A stretch of 64,000 nucleotides of DNA. Origin: Bacillus sp. KH172YL63. GTDB lineage: Bacteria > Bacillota > Bacilli > Bacillales > Bacillaceae_B. The stretch's first letter is position 1. Each line of letters opens with the position of its first letter. The stretch is from the NCBI RefSeq assembly GCF_011398925.1, contig NZ_AP022842.1, forward strand, positions 3,088,001 to 3,152,000, in the 5' to 3' direction. Under the pieces are notes generated by a model. That model made no database searches and had not been told where the DNA came from. It saw only the letters and a list, made by a program, of their open reading frames with translations. The translations under genes were made by a program, and so were the position numbers. This document shows, piece after piece, positions 47,485-55,524 of the stretch.

Positions 47485-47573
47485 GGGTTGACCCCTTTAT
47501 TCGGAAAAAATGCCTGAAATCAAATTCACCGGAACTTGATAACAGACATCCCACCGTTGTACAGGGTCAACCC
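47485..47573. repeat. 10-bp inverted repeat flanking the epimerase-lipoprotein gap
   Basis: GGGTTGACCC (47485-47494) and GGGTCAACCC (47564-47573) are perfect reverse complements separated by 69 bases. The right arm ends seven bases from the stop of the lipoprotein gene. On the minus strand the left arm is followed by TTTTTCAC, so this may be a long terminator stem. Confidence 0.6.
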
Positions 47574-47579
47574 AAATGA

Positions 47580-48755
47580 CTATTTATTCGCTTTCGCAAT
47601 CACATCATTCAACATGTTCTCAATGTTCTCTCTGATTGTTTCTGCTTTTTCTTTCTCTTGTGCTTTAACAGCTTCTAAGTAGCTTTGAGCATCTGTTGAT
47701 AATGTCTGGTACGTTTCTTCTCCAAGCAGGGTCTTGATATCGGAAGAAATCAAATCAATGAACAATGCGCCTTCTAAAGCAGTGATCGTCGATTTATCTT
47801 CTCCCCAATTCTCTTCGCTTTCTTCATATTCATGAAGGGCGATTTTCGCGAACCCGCGGATGAACGCGTGGTTGACTGCTTCCGGGTCAAGTGACGCAAC
47901 GTCTGTTTGCAGGTCGAATTGGCTGTTGATTGCTTCAGCTTCTTCCGGTGCATTTTTCGTCAAGTAGCTCGCAAGCGACTGATAGAATGCCCAGCCCTCT
48001 GCCTGCTCTGCTTTGGCAGCCTCAGGGTTTTCCTTCGCTTCTGCCGCTGCTTTCGTAGCATATCCGTTTGGAACCGCACCTGCAGCCAGGTAGAAGGTTT
48101 TCATCAACGTTTTATCCACAACTTGTTTTCCAAGCTGGAAGCCAAGCTCATCATCTGCTTCAACCGCTTTTTCGATTTCTTCGAATCCGCCATTGATGGC
48201 ATCCACCATATTTGTTTCATAAGCCTGATCTCTTTTTTCCACCGTTGATTGAAGGATTTCATAGAATTCTTTCGCTTCTTCGATTTCTTCATTCACTTCT
48301 TCTTTATCGCCCCAGTTCTCGGCTACTTCAGTGAATTCATGTTTGATCGTTGTATAGAATACTTTTTGCATTAGTTTATCAAAAATCTGGGCTACGACCA
48401 CTGAATCAAGGGAGCCGTCTTTGCCTGCAGTCAGGGCAGTTGAAATGTGCTCATCCACTGAATCTTCAAACTCCTGGTCACGCTTTTGCACCAGCTCTTG
48501 CAGGTTGTCTGTATAAATCGAGCTGACAAGATCGAAATCGACGTCTTGTCCTTCTTTCGCTTTTGAAAGCTCAGCTTTTGCTTCTTCGAATGAAGCAGCG
48601 AAGTCAGCTTCCTCTTCCTTTTCAACCTCATCTGTATCTTGTTGGGAAGAAGTAGTGTCTTTCTCTTCTGTCTTATCGTCTGATCCACAACCAGCCAACA
48701 CTGTACCTGTCAGAAGGAATGCTGCAAAGATTTTGGTTAACTCTCTCTTTTTCAT
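47580..48755 (-). CDS. Fur-controlled lipoprotein of unknown function with duplicated HExxE-like motif
   Basis: A 391-aa lipoprotein; the signal ends in lipobox VLAGC (Cys about residue 23) and is followed by an acidic Glu/Asp/Thr linker. The helical remainder shows an internal duplication: KHEFTEVAENWGDKEEV (about residue 140) and LHEYEESEENWGEDKST (about residue 310). Both carry HE(F/Y)xExxENWG, reminiscent of the HxxE metal motif in imelysin/EfeO-type proteins, though I cannot assign that family. Two Fur boxes surround the promoter. Together with the FTR1 operon 4.4 kb downstream this suggests iron binding or delivery. ATG 48755 has GGGGG upstream. Confidence 0.75.
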   Translation of the reverse strand: MKKRELTKIFAAFLLTGTVLAGCGSDDKTEEKDTTSSQQDTDEVEKEEEADFAASFEEAKAELSKAKEGQDVDFDLVSSIYTDNLQELVQKRDQEFEDSVDEHISTALTAGKDGSLDSVVVAQIFDKLMQKVFYTTIKHEFTEVAENWGDKEEVNEEIEEAKEFYEILQSTVEKRDQAYETNMVDAINGGFEEIEKAVEADDELGFQLGKQVVDKTLMKTFYLAAGAVPNGYATKAAAEAKENPEAAKAEQAEGWAFYQSLASYLTKNAPEEAEAINSQFDLQTDVASLDPEAVNHAFIRGFAKIALHEYEESEENWGEDKSTITALEGALFIDLISSDIKTLLGEETYQTLSTDAQSYLEAVKAQEKEKAETIRENIENMLNDVIAKANK

Positions 48756-48783
48756 ATGTAAGTACCCCCGAATGTTGTTTAAA

Positions 48784-48839
48784 TGATAATGATTTTCAAT
48801 TCCATTTCAAATTATAGCGAGAATGATTATCATAGTCAA
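48784..48839 (-). promoter_or_regulatory. Promoter with two Fur boxes for the lipoprotein gene
   Basis: TTGACT (48834-48839), 17-bp spacer, TATAAT (48811-48816) on the minus strand. One Fur-box-like 15-mer lies in the spacer (48818-48832, 13 of 15 to TGATAATNATTATCA). Another lies downstream of the -10 (48784-48798, 14 of 15). Confidence 0.9.
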
Positions 48840-48950
48840 CGCTTTTTGAAAATTTAGTGGACAAAGTTTTTTTCTTTATGAAAGGGCTACCATATTCTGG
48901 GGCGAGGCTTGTCTTAGCGGGGCCTGCAGAGCATTCTTTATTGCATAAAA

Positions 48951-48983
48951 AAACACCGGAATCCCGTGATGGGCCCGGTGTTT
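48951..48983 (-). terminator. Terminator of trxA
   Basis: AAACACCGG pairs perfectly with CCGGTGTTT, with seven T following on the minus strand, 13 bp after the trxA stop. Confidence 0.92.
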
Positions 48984-48995
48984 CATCCGTAGTGA

Positions 48996-49310
48996 TTATA
49001 CGTGTTTGTTCAATAATTCAGCAAGAGCTTCCTTAGGTTGGAAACCGATGACTTTGTCTACTACTTCGCCGTCTTTCAGGACAACCAGTGTCGGGATACT
49101 CATAACCCCGTATTTACCTGCTGTTTCCTGGTTTTCATCAACGTCGACTTTGACGATTTTCACTTTGTCACCCATATCGCTATCAAGTTCTTCAAGAACT
49201 GGAGCGATCATTTTACAAGGTCCACACCAAGGTGCCCAGAAATCCGCAAGTACCAGTCCGGAATTTGTATCAGTTGTGAATGTTTGATCAGTAGAATGTG
49301 TAATAGCCAT
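48996..49310 (-). CDS. trxA: Thioredoxin
   Basis: A 104-aa cytoplasmic disulfide reductant. The redox motif is [14 protein letters not shown] (Cys residues about 29 and 32). The cis-Pro is in [14 protein letters not shown], and the C-terminal helix LAELLNKHV ends the fold. Length and sequence match B. subtilis TrxA. It is a single-gene unit upstream of the lipoprotein gene and downstream of etfA, flanked by terminators. Confidence 0.98.
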   Translation of the reverse strand: MAITHSTDQTFTTDTNSGLVLADFWAPWCGPCKMIAPVLEELDSDMGDKVKIVKVDVDENQETAGKYGVMSIPTLVVLKDGEVVDKVIGFQPKEALAELLNKHV

Positions 49311-49385
49311 TTATATGCGCCTCCTAAAATCTTTGAATGTAACGTCAGTATACCACCGTTTACAGGGGTATGCCATTAATCTGCT

Positions 49386-49424
49386 CGTAGCTAATATTCC
49401 CTTCCCTATACGGAATATACTACG
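49386..49424. other. Inverted repeat upstream of trxA
   Basis: CGTAG and ATATTCC (49386-49400) pair with GGAATAT and CTACG (49412-49424), 12 bp in total around a short loop. It lies between the trxA start and the etfA terminator and could be an operator or a 5'-leader hairpin. Confidence 0.45.
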
Positions 49425-49432
49425 CCCTAAAA

Positions 49433-49470
49433 AAATAAGGAGCAGCCAAGGAATCAGCCACACCCTTATT
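49433..49470 (-). terminator. Terminator of the fadR-fadB-etfB-etfA operon
   Basis: AATAAGG pairs with CCTTATT and GGCTGA-type arms lie inside; seven T follow on the minus strand. Confidence 0.85.
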
Positions 49471-49525
49471 CTTATTATATAGTATGTGTTTACCCAAACA
49501 CCGCTACTTTAAAACAAGCAGGTGA

Positions 49526-50506
49526 TTATGAAGAAGATACTTTCAGCTTTTTGAATTCTTCTGTCAGCATCGGCACGACCTCGAACAGATCTCCTACGAT
49601 CCCGTAATCAGCCACGTTAAAGATGTTCGCTTCCGGATCTTTATTGATGGCAACGATGACTTTCGAATTCGACATACCGGCCAAATGCTGGATCGCACCG
49701 GAGATACCGCAGGCGATATACAGGTCAGGCGTAACGACTTTACCTGTTTGACCGATCTGTAATGAATAATCACAGTAATCAGCGTCACACGCTCCACGTG
49801 ATGCTCCGACAGCTCCTCCAAGAACATCTGCAAGCTCTTTAAGAGGGTTGAATCCGTCTTCACTCTTCACGCCGCGTCCTCCGGCGATGATGACCTTCGC
49901 TTCAGACAGGTCCACCCCTTCGCTCGCTTTGCGTACAACTTCCTTGATGATTGTGCGTAAATCCTTGATATCGACAGACAGCGCAGAGACTTCACCTGAA
50001 CGTGATTCGTCCTTCGCCAGTGGCTCAATGTTATTCGGACGGATCGTTGCAAAGATCACACCGTCAGTCACGATCTTCTTCTCAAATGCTTTACCTGAGT
50101 AGATCGGTCTTGTAAATACAAGGTTTCCGCCTGCTTCTTCAAGGTCGGTCGCATCGGAAATCAAACCGGTGCTCAGCTTGCTCGCCACTTTCGGTGACAG
50201 ATCCTTCCCAAGCGCCGTATGTCCGAAAATGATCCCTTCAGGCTTCTCCTGATCAATGACGGAAAGAACCGCTTGTGAATAACCATCCGACGTATATTGC
50301 TCCAGCTTGTCGTCTTCTACGACCACGACTTTGTCGGCGCCGTAGTGAATCATTTCTTCACCTAAAGCGCTTACACTTTTGCCAATTAAAACGCCAACTA
50401 CTTCTCCGCCTTCTGCTACTGTTTTACCTGCCGCAATCGCTTCAAAGGAAACATTACGTAATGAACCGTCCCGAACTTCTCCAAGTACCAATACTTTTCT
50501 CGCCAT
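49526..50506 (-). CDS. etfA: Electron transfer flavoprotein alpha subunit
   Basis: A 326-aa FAD-binding subunit that accepts electrons from acyl-CoA dehydrogenases. N-terminal ETF domain ([21 protein letters not shown]). The C-terminal FAD-binding domain has [58 protein letters not shown] and [22 protein letters not shown], all hallmark EtfA motifs. It is the last gene of fadR-fadB-etfB-etfA and ends in a terminator. Confidence 0.98.
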   Translation of the reverse strand: MARKVLVLGEVRDGSLRNVSFEAIAAGKTVAEGGEVVGVLIGKSVSALGEEMIHYGADKVVVVEDDKLEQYTSDGYSQAVLSVIDQEKPEGIIFGHTALGKDLSPKVASKLSTGLISDATDLEEAGGNLVFTRPIYSGKAFEKKIVTDGVIFATIRPNNIEPLAKDESRSGEVSALSVDIKDLRTIIKEVVRKASEGVDLSEAKVIIAGGRGVKSEDGFNPLKELADVLGGAVGASRGACDADYCDYSLQIGQTGKVVTPDLYIACGISGAIQHLAGMSNSKVIVAINKDPEANIFNVADYGIVGDLFEVVPMLTEEFKKLKVSSS

Positions 50507-50548
50507 GTTAAATACCCCCTGAATGTTTGTTAATGCTGTGCTCTTGCT

Positions 50549-51322
50549 TTATATGACTTTCGCTTCATTGCGAAGAAGTGAAACAAGCTCTGATACTTGG
50601 GCATCCAAGTCGCCTTCTAATACTTTTCCTGCTTCTTTCTTCGGTGGAAGGTAAATTTCAATCGTTTTTGTTTTCGCTTCTACATCATCTTCATCAAGAT
50701 CGATGTCATCAAGTTCCAATTCTTCAAGCGGCTTTTTCTTCGCCTTCATGATCCCTGGAAGTGATGGATAGCGTGGTTCGTTCAACCCTTGCTGTGCCGT
50801 CACAAGAAGTGGGAGGGATGTTTCGATGACTTCTGAATCCCCTTCTACGTCGCGGGTTACCGTTACGTTTCCGCCATCGATTTCCAACTTCGTGATCGTC
50901 GTCACATAAGGGATATCAAGCTGTTCAGCCACACGTGGACCCACTTGTCCTGATCCGCCGTCGATCGCGACATTTCCTGCAAGGATCAAGTCCACTTCCT
51001 GCTCTTTCAAATAGTGGGAAAGGATCTTCGCTGTTGTGAATTGATCACCATGATCAAGATCATCTTCCGTATTGATCAGGACCGCTTTATCGGCACCCAT
51101 TGCCAAAGCCGTTCTGAGCTGCTTTTCGCTTTCTTCTCCGCCAACGGTCACGACCGTCACTTCACCGCCGTGTGCGTCACGGACTTGAATTGCTTCTTCG
51201 ACTGCATATTCATCGTAAGGATTTATGATAAATTCAGCTCCGTCTTCGGCAATTTGACCGTTTTGGATCGAAATTTTCTCCTCAGTATCAAACGTTCTTT
51301 TCAAAAGTACATAGATGTTCAT
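50549..51322 (-). CDS. etfB: Electron transfer flavoprotein beta subunit
   Basis: A 257-aa AMP-binding partner of EtfA. The N-terminal MNIYVLLKRTFDTEEKI and the DEYAVEEAIQVRD signature are present, with AGNVAIDGGSGQVGPRVAEQL and the recognition-loop region RYPSLPGIMKAKKKPLEEL. ATG 51322 is used: AGGAGGG precedes it and the length equals B. subtilis EtfB. The open frame continues 37 codons further upstream without family similarity. It lies between fadB and etfA. Confidence 0.98.
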   Translation of the reverse strand: MNIYVLLKRTFDTEEKISIQNGQIAEDGAEFIINPYDEYAVEEAIQVRDAHGGEVTVVTVGGEESEKQLRTALAMGADKAVLINTEDDLDHGDQFTTAKILSHYLKEQEVDLILAGNVAIDGGSGQVGPRVAEQLDIPYVTTITKLEIDGGNVTVTRDVEGDSEVIETSLPLLVTAQQGLNEPRYPSLPGIMKAKKKPLEELELDDIDLDEDDVEAKTKTIEIYLPPKKEAGKVLEGDLDAQVSELVSLLRNEAKVI

Positions 51323-51463
51323 CCTTAAGTCCCTCCTAATAATGTAAACATTCTTTCCCTTAAAAAGATTTCGACAATTTAACCCCTTTGAATGGGCAGC
51401 TTGAAAGAATGCTTCTATCAAACTGCCCCTCACTAAGAGTTTACTATATTACTAGAATGTATT

Positions 51464-52234
51464 CTAGCCTTTAAAGTGCGGTTCTCTCTTTTCTACGAAT
51501 GCCGAGATTCCTTCTTTGGCATCGGCGGATACGAAGATGTCACCGAAAAGATCCGATTCCCGCTTGACCCCTTCATAGAAGCGGTCATCTTTCGTATAGC
51601 TCAATAACTCGATGGCCGCCTTCATGGCACCAGGACTCTTCTTCGCGATCTTATCAGCCATTTCCTTGGCTTTATCAAAAAGCTCATCCTCAGGGTATGC
51701 TTTATTTGCAAGACCCCATTGAACCGCTTCTGTACCGGATATCGGTTCGCTCGTCAATAGCATCTCAGCCGCTTTCGCACGGCCTACCAACTTCGGCAAG
51801 CGCTGTGAGCCTGCGAATCCGGGAACCAGCCCCAATTGAAGTTCAGGCAGTCCGAGTTTCGCCTTTTCGCTTACAAGACGGATGTGACAGCCCATTGCGA
51901 GCTCCAAGCCGCCGCCCAGTGCGGCACCGTGGATGGCTGCGATGATCGGCTTCGGAAAGTTCTCCATCCGTTCGAACACATCCTGACCCTTTTTCGCCAA
52001 CTGAGAGAATTCCTCTCCCGTTTCAATGGTCGTAAATTCTTTAATATCAGCGCCTGCCGAGAAGAATCGTCCTTCACCTTTCAGCAGGATCACCCTGACT
52101 TCCGGGTTATGCTCGAGTTCATCCAGGACGGCATCGATTTCTTTGATCAGGCCGCTCGCCAATGCATTAGCGGGAGGTCTTTGGATTTGGACCGATGCGA
52201 CGTGCCCTTCTACAACCCATGATAAACTTTCCAT
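51464..52234 (-). CDS. fadB: Enoyl-CoA hydratase
   Basis: A 256-aa crotonase-fold enzyme of fatty-acid beta-oxidation, hydrating trans-2-enoyl-CoA. The oxyanion-hole segment GRFFSAGADIKEF and the crotonase signature IAAIHGAALGGGLELAMGCHIRL (about residues 95-117) are present. GLPELQLGLVPGFAGSQRLP holds the second catalytic-Glu region. GGGGGAAGAG precedes the ATG. It follows fadR by 21 bp and precedes etfB, as in the B. subtilis FadR regulon. Confidence 0.96.
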   Translation of the reverse strand: MESLSWVVEGHVASVQIQRPPANALASGLIKEIDAVLDELEHNPEVRVILLKGEGRFFSAGADIKEFTTIETGEEFSQLAKKGQDVFERMENFPKPIIAAIHGAALGGGLELAMGCHIRLVSEKAKLGLPELQLGLVPGFAGSQRLPKLVGRAKAAEMLLTSEPISGTEAVQWGLANKAYPEDELFDKAKEMADKIAKKSPGAMKAAIELLSYTKDDRFYEGVKRESDLFGDIFVSADAKEGISAFVEKREPHFKG

Positions 52235-52255
52235 CTCTCTTCCCCCTACACGAAA

Positions 52256-52843
52256 TTAGTTCCTGCCTCCACATCCATGAAGCAACAGCTTGTGAATCGC
52301 AGGGACTTGAGCCATTAAATCATACTTCTGATCATTCATCACCCATGTCGTCACCATTTCATCCAACGTGCCAAAAATCATCTGCCGTGCAAGACGGACA
52401 TCCAGGTCCTCCGAAAATTCCCCGGACTCCATCCCGCTGATCAGGATTTTATCGACGAGTTGAAGATACCCCTTTAACACATCATTGATCTTCAGGCGGA
52501 TCTCTTTATTCGACTGCCTGAGTTCGAGCTGCGTGACAATGGCAAGGTGATGATCATCCGACATAATTCTGCAGTGATTTTCGATCATCACTAATAATTT
52601 CTCGGAAACTGTCTGTTTTCCTGCAATAACTTCTTCAATTTTTTCTACAAAGAGAACCATCTTTTCTTGAAATAAAGAAATCAGGATATCTTCTTTATTT
52701 TTGAAATAAAGATATATCGTGCCATCGGCCACTCCTGCCTGCTTCGCAATCTTGGACACTTGCGCCTGATGGTAGCCATTTTCTGCGATCACAATCACAG
52801 CGGCATCGATGATCTGTTTGTATTTAGGTTTATTTCGTTTCAT
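52256..52843 (-). CDS. fadR: Fatty-acid-degradation repressor FadR (TetR family)
   Basis: A 195-aa TetR-type repressor that releases DNA on binding long-chain acyl-CoA. The helix-turn-helix region KYKQIIDAAVIVIAENGYHQ, AQVSKIAKQAGVADGTIYLYFKNKEDI is nearly the B. subtilis FadR sequence. The C-terminal ligand domain includes VTQLELRQSN and MIFGTLDEMVTTWVMNDQ. ATG 52843 (MKRNKPKY) is chosen over a Met 14 codons upstream, which would lie inside the operator. An 18-bp palindromic FadR operator overlaps the region just upstream, so it is autoregulated. Confidence 0.96.
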   Translation of the reverse strand: MKRNKPKYKQIIDAAVIVIAENGYHQAQVSKIAKQAGVADGTIYLYFKNKEDILISLFQEKMVLFVEKIEEVIAGKQTVSEKLLVMIENHCRIMSDDHHLAIVTQLELRQSNKEIRLKINDVLKGYLQLVDKILISGMESGEFSEDLDVRLARQMIFGTLDEMVTTWVMNDQKYDLMAQVPAIHKLLLHGCGGRN

Positions 52844-52870
52844 ATGTTCTTGACCTGCCTTAACAAAATA

Positions 52871-52888
52871 TGAATGACCATTCATTCA
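52871..52888 (-). promoter_or_regulatory. FadR operator at the fadR promoter
   Basis: TGAATGAATGGTCATTCA matches 17 of 18 positions of the FadR consensus TGAATGAMTANTCATTCA and lies just downstream of the fadR -10 element. Confidence 0.9.
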
Positions 52889-52895
52889 TATTTTT

Positions 52896-52924
52896 ATAAT
52901 AAAATGTTTCTCAATGATTGTCAA
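52896..52924 (-). promoter_or_regulatory. Sigma-A promoter of fadR-fadB-etfB-etfA
   Basis: TTGACA (52919-52924), 17-bp spacer, TATTAT (52896-52901) on the minus strand, directly before the FadR operator. Confidence 0.88.
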
Positions 52925-52978
52925 GAATAGAAAGCCTGTCCCATTCCCCCACAAAAAGAAAAACCAATGCGTATCAGT

Positions 52979-54673
52979 TTAACTTGTTTTCTGTTCATTA
53001 TCCAGCTTTTGACGCTCTTCTTCCACCAGCGCCCTGCGCAAGATTTTCCCTACGGCCGTTTTCGGCAGTTCTTTTCTAAATTCATATATCCGCGGGACTT
53101 TGTAGGCTGCAAGGTATTTGCGGGAATATTCGTTCAGCTCTTCCTCTGTTAAAGACTCCCCTTCTTTCAGGACAACGTATGCCTTTACGGTCTCTCCCCG
53201 ATACGGATCAGGCACGCCTGCCGCTACAACTTCCTGGATTGCAGGATGTTCATAAAGGACCTCTTCAATCTCCCTTGGATAGATGTTGAAGCCTCCGGCA
53301 ATGATCATATCCTTCTTACGGTCGACCACATAGAAGTAACCCCTCTCATCCATATAGCCAAGATCCCCTGTAAGGAGCCATCCGTCCTTTAACGTTTGAG
53401 CCGTTTCCTCCGGCCGGTTCCAATATCCTTTCATGACCTGAGGACCTTTGACGACGATTTCACCGATTTCATTCGGAGGCAGCGGTTCGCCCGTTTCCAT
53501 TGAAAAGACTGCGCTCTCAGTACCCGGCCACGGAACCCCGATGCTTCCTTTGATTCTCTCTTTGTCCCAAAGGAAATTGGAATGGGTGACGGGGGATGAT
53601 TCGGTTAATCCGTATCCTTCTACAAGCTTCCCACCTGTGACGTCTTCGAATTGCTGCTGCACTTCCACCGGCAGCGGTGCACTTCCACTGAGACATGAAT
53701 CGATCGATGACAGATCATATTTTTTAATATCCGGATGATTCAATAAACCGATATAAATGGTCGGCGCGCCTGGAAACAGGGTCGGCTTTTGTTTCTGAAT
53801 CGTCTTCAGCGTTGTTTCAGGATCAAACTTTGGAAGCAGGATCATTTTATATCCCTGCATGATCGACAGGATCAGAACGGCAGTCATTCCGTACACATGA
53901 AAGAATGGCAGGATCCCAAGCATCCTTTCTTCCCCTTTTTGACACTTATAAAGCCATTGATCACACATGGAAGCATTCGCCACCAGGTTTTTATGCGTCA
54001 GCATGACACCTTTCGGGAAACCTGTCGTACCGCCAGTGTATTGTAAAAGAGCTAAATCCTCTTCAAAATCGAATGGTTCTTCCCTGACATCCGTTCCAGC
54101 CGTTTTCATGATTTCTGTAAACAGATGGTTCTGTCCGGAATGATTGACTTTCACGACGATGCCATATTGTTTCTTTTGTATAAATGGATAAATGAAGTTC
54201 TTTGGAAATGGAAGATAATCTTTGATAGCGGTTACAATAATGTGTTCAAGATCGGTATCCTTCATCACTTTCGATACCCTCGGATATAAAATATCAAGGG
54301 TGAGGATCACCTTTGCGCCCGAATCCTTCATTTGGTATTCGATTTCCCTTTCCATATACAATGGATTCGTTTGGACGACGACTCCGCCTGCATAAAGGAT
54401 CCCGTAATAGGCGATGACCGACTGTGGTGTATTCGGCAGCATGATCGCCACCCGGTCGCCTTTTTGGATACCCAGTGTTTGAAGATAGCTGGCGAACCTG
54501 AGGGCAGACCTGTAAAGTTCCTCGTAGCTCATTTCTTTCCCCATGAAATGAATCGCTGCCTTCTCCCCGTAAAGGGTTGCGGCTTCGGATAAATAGGATT
54601 GTAACGGCTTTGGTGTTAGATCCACCTCGGCCGGTATCTCCGCCGGATATTCAGCAAGCCATGGTTTGTTCAT
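52979..54673 (-). CDS. lcfA: Long-chain acyl-CoA synthetase
   Basis: A 564-aa AMP-forming fatty-acid--CoA ligase activating imported fatty acids. The phosphate-binding P-loop is LLQYTGGTTGFPKGVMLTHK (about residue 210). Other motifs are LVEGYGLTESSPVTH, the adenylate-binding GWLLTGDLGYMDERGYFYVVDRKKDMI and the C-terminal catalytic Lys in LPKTAVGKILRR. GGAGGG lies before ATG 54673. It is upstream of fadR, which has its own promoter. A FadR-like half site only is seen at the lcfA promoter. Confidence 0.97.
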   Translation of the reverse strand: MNKPWLAEYPAEIPAEVDLTPKPLQSYLSEAATLYGEKAAIHFMGKEMSYEELYRSALRFASYLQTLGIQKGDRVAIMLPNTPQSVIAYYGILYAGGVVVQTNPLYMEREIEYQMKDSGAKVILTLDILYPRVSKVMKDTDLEHIIVTAIKDYLPFPKNFIYPFIQKKQYGIVVKVNHSGQNHLFTEIMKTAGTDVREEPFDFEEDLALLQYTGGTTGFPKGVMLTHKNLVANASMCDQWLYKCQKGEERMLGILPFFHVYGMTAVLILSIMQGYKMILLPKFDPETTLKTIQKQKPTLFPGAPTIYIGLLNHPDIKKYDLSSIDSCLSGSAPLPVEVQQQFEDVTGGKLVEGYGLTESSPVTHSNFLWDKERIKGSIGVPWPGTESAVFSMETGEPLPPNEIGEIVVKGPQVMKGYWNRPEETAQTLKDGWLLTGDLGYMDERGYFYVVDRKKDMIIAGGFNIYPREIEEVLYEHPAIQEVVAAGVPDPYRGETVKAYVVLKEGESLTEEELNEYSRKYLAAYKVPRIYEFRKELPKTAVGKILRRALVEEERQKLDNEQKTS

Positions 54674-54719
54674 TGCATTCCCTCCTTACTGATTTTTTAG
54701 AAAATTCCTTCTATTCATT

Positions 54720-54748
54720 ATTATAATATAAGGGGACTTCAGTTACAA
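54720..54748 (-). promoter_or_regulatory. Sigma-A promoter of lcfA
   Basis: TTGTAA (54743-54748), 17-bp spacer, TATAAT (54720-54725) on the minus strand. A TGAAT half site follows directly, but no full FadR palindrome. Confidence 0.8.
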
Positions 54749-54864
54749 TTTGATTTGAAGATGTGACGTACTTTCTTCCTAGTTGGGAAGGTGAGGGGAT
54801 AATTGTGGTAAGGTTTGCTTCTTCAAGATCGGCTGTCGTCCCTGCCTTTTAAAGACAACAAAAA

Positions 54865-54893
54865 AGACTGCCTATAAAACTATATGACAGTCT
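54865..54893 (-). terminator. Terminator after the 27-aa peptide gene
   Basis: AGACTG pairs with CAGTCT with inner ATA/TAT pairing, followed by six T on the minus strand. Confidence 0.75.
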
Positions 54894-54923
54894 GTTTGTA
54901 CACAATTATGATATGGGGGTGAT

Positions 54924-55007
54924 TTATGCAAAGAACAGCATATAGATGATGCCGACCAGGATAAAGACCCCGCACAGGGTGAGTAGTACCTTCGCTAATG
55001 TTTCCAT
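54924..55007 (-). CDS. Small single-span membrane peptide downstream of yshE (27 aa)
   Basis: A 27-codon ORF, METLAKVLLTLCGVFILVGI then IYMLFFA. AAGGAGAGGG lies seven bases before the ATG. The product is almost entirely one hydrophobic helix with one Cys. It starts 12 bases after the yshE stop on the same strand, and a terminator follows, so it is probably co-transcribed with yshE. I do not recognise a family. A role as small partner of the DUF350 membrane protein is only inference from the gene order. Confidence 0.65.
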   Translation of the reverse strand: METLAKVLLTLCGVFILVGIIYMLFFA

Positions 55008-55018
55008 ATTCCCTCTCC

Positions 55019-55426
55019 TTACGAAATGCCTGCTCCTATGACATACGACAGGCCGACTGAAATCACCAGTGAAATAAAACCGACAGCCCGGTTATCATTC
55101 TCTATTTCTTCATCAATTTTAAACTTTGGCGTGAGGAATTCATAGATGAAATATCCGATCAGCAACAGGACGAAGCCGAACACGCCCCATCCGATCGTGG
55201 TCAGGATCGTATCGTTGTGGGAGATGGAATGGCGGAAAATATTCGCGATCCCGAATATTTTCCCGCCAGTTGCCATCGCCACCGCCATATTGCCTTTTTT
55301 GATTTCTTCCCAGTTTCTATATTTCGTAACCAGTTCAAAGACGGCGAGGAATAACACCATGCATAAGATGACCACACTGTAGTTCCCTGCCGTTTGAACA
55401 AATTCATTCTCCCAAAAGTTCTCCAT
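55019..55426 (-). CDS. yshE: DUF350 membrane protein YshE
   Basis: A 135-aa membrane protein of the DUF350 family with four predicted helices. The family motif region MAVAMATGGKIFGIANIFRHSI follows the first helix, and a second half with GWGVFGFVLLLIGYFIYEF and VGFISLVISVGLSYVIGAG completes it. The position upstream of lcfA and downstream of mutS2 matches B. subtilis yshE. Function is unknown. It is followed closely by a 27-aa membrane peptide gene. Confidence 0.92.
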   Translation of the reverse strand: MENFWENEFVQTAGNYSVVILCMVLFLAVFELVTKYRNWEEIKKGNMAVAMATGGKIFGIANIFRHSISHNDTILTTIGWGVFGFVLLLIGYFIYEFLTPKFKIDEEIENDNRAVGFISLVISVGLSYVIGAGIS

Positions 55427-55524
55427 TGGAAAGCTCCCTTACTCCTGTTATTTAAGCGTAATGGGCGTGGGGTACGTCTAACCCCACAGCTCATGACGTT
55501 AAGTTGATCCATAGTACAACCGAA

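Noticed and set aside
54700..54730. Full FadR operator at the lcfA promoter
   Set aside because: Only a TGAAT half site follows the -10 element; the second half does not match.
55468..55489. Terminator after mutS2
   Set aside because: GTGGGGT/ACCCCAC forms a hairpin but lies upstream of the yshE start and past the mutS2 stop without a T-run, so termination is not supported.
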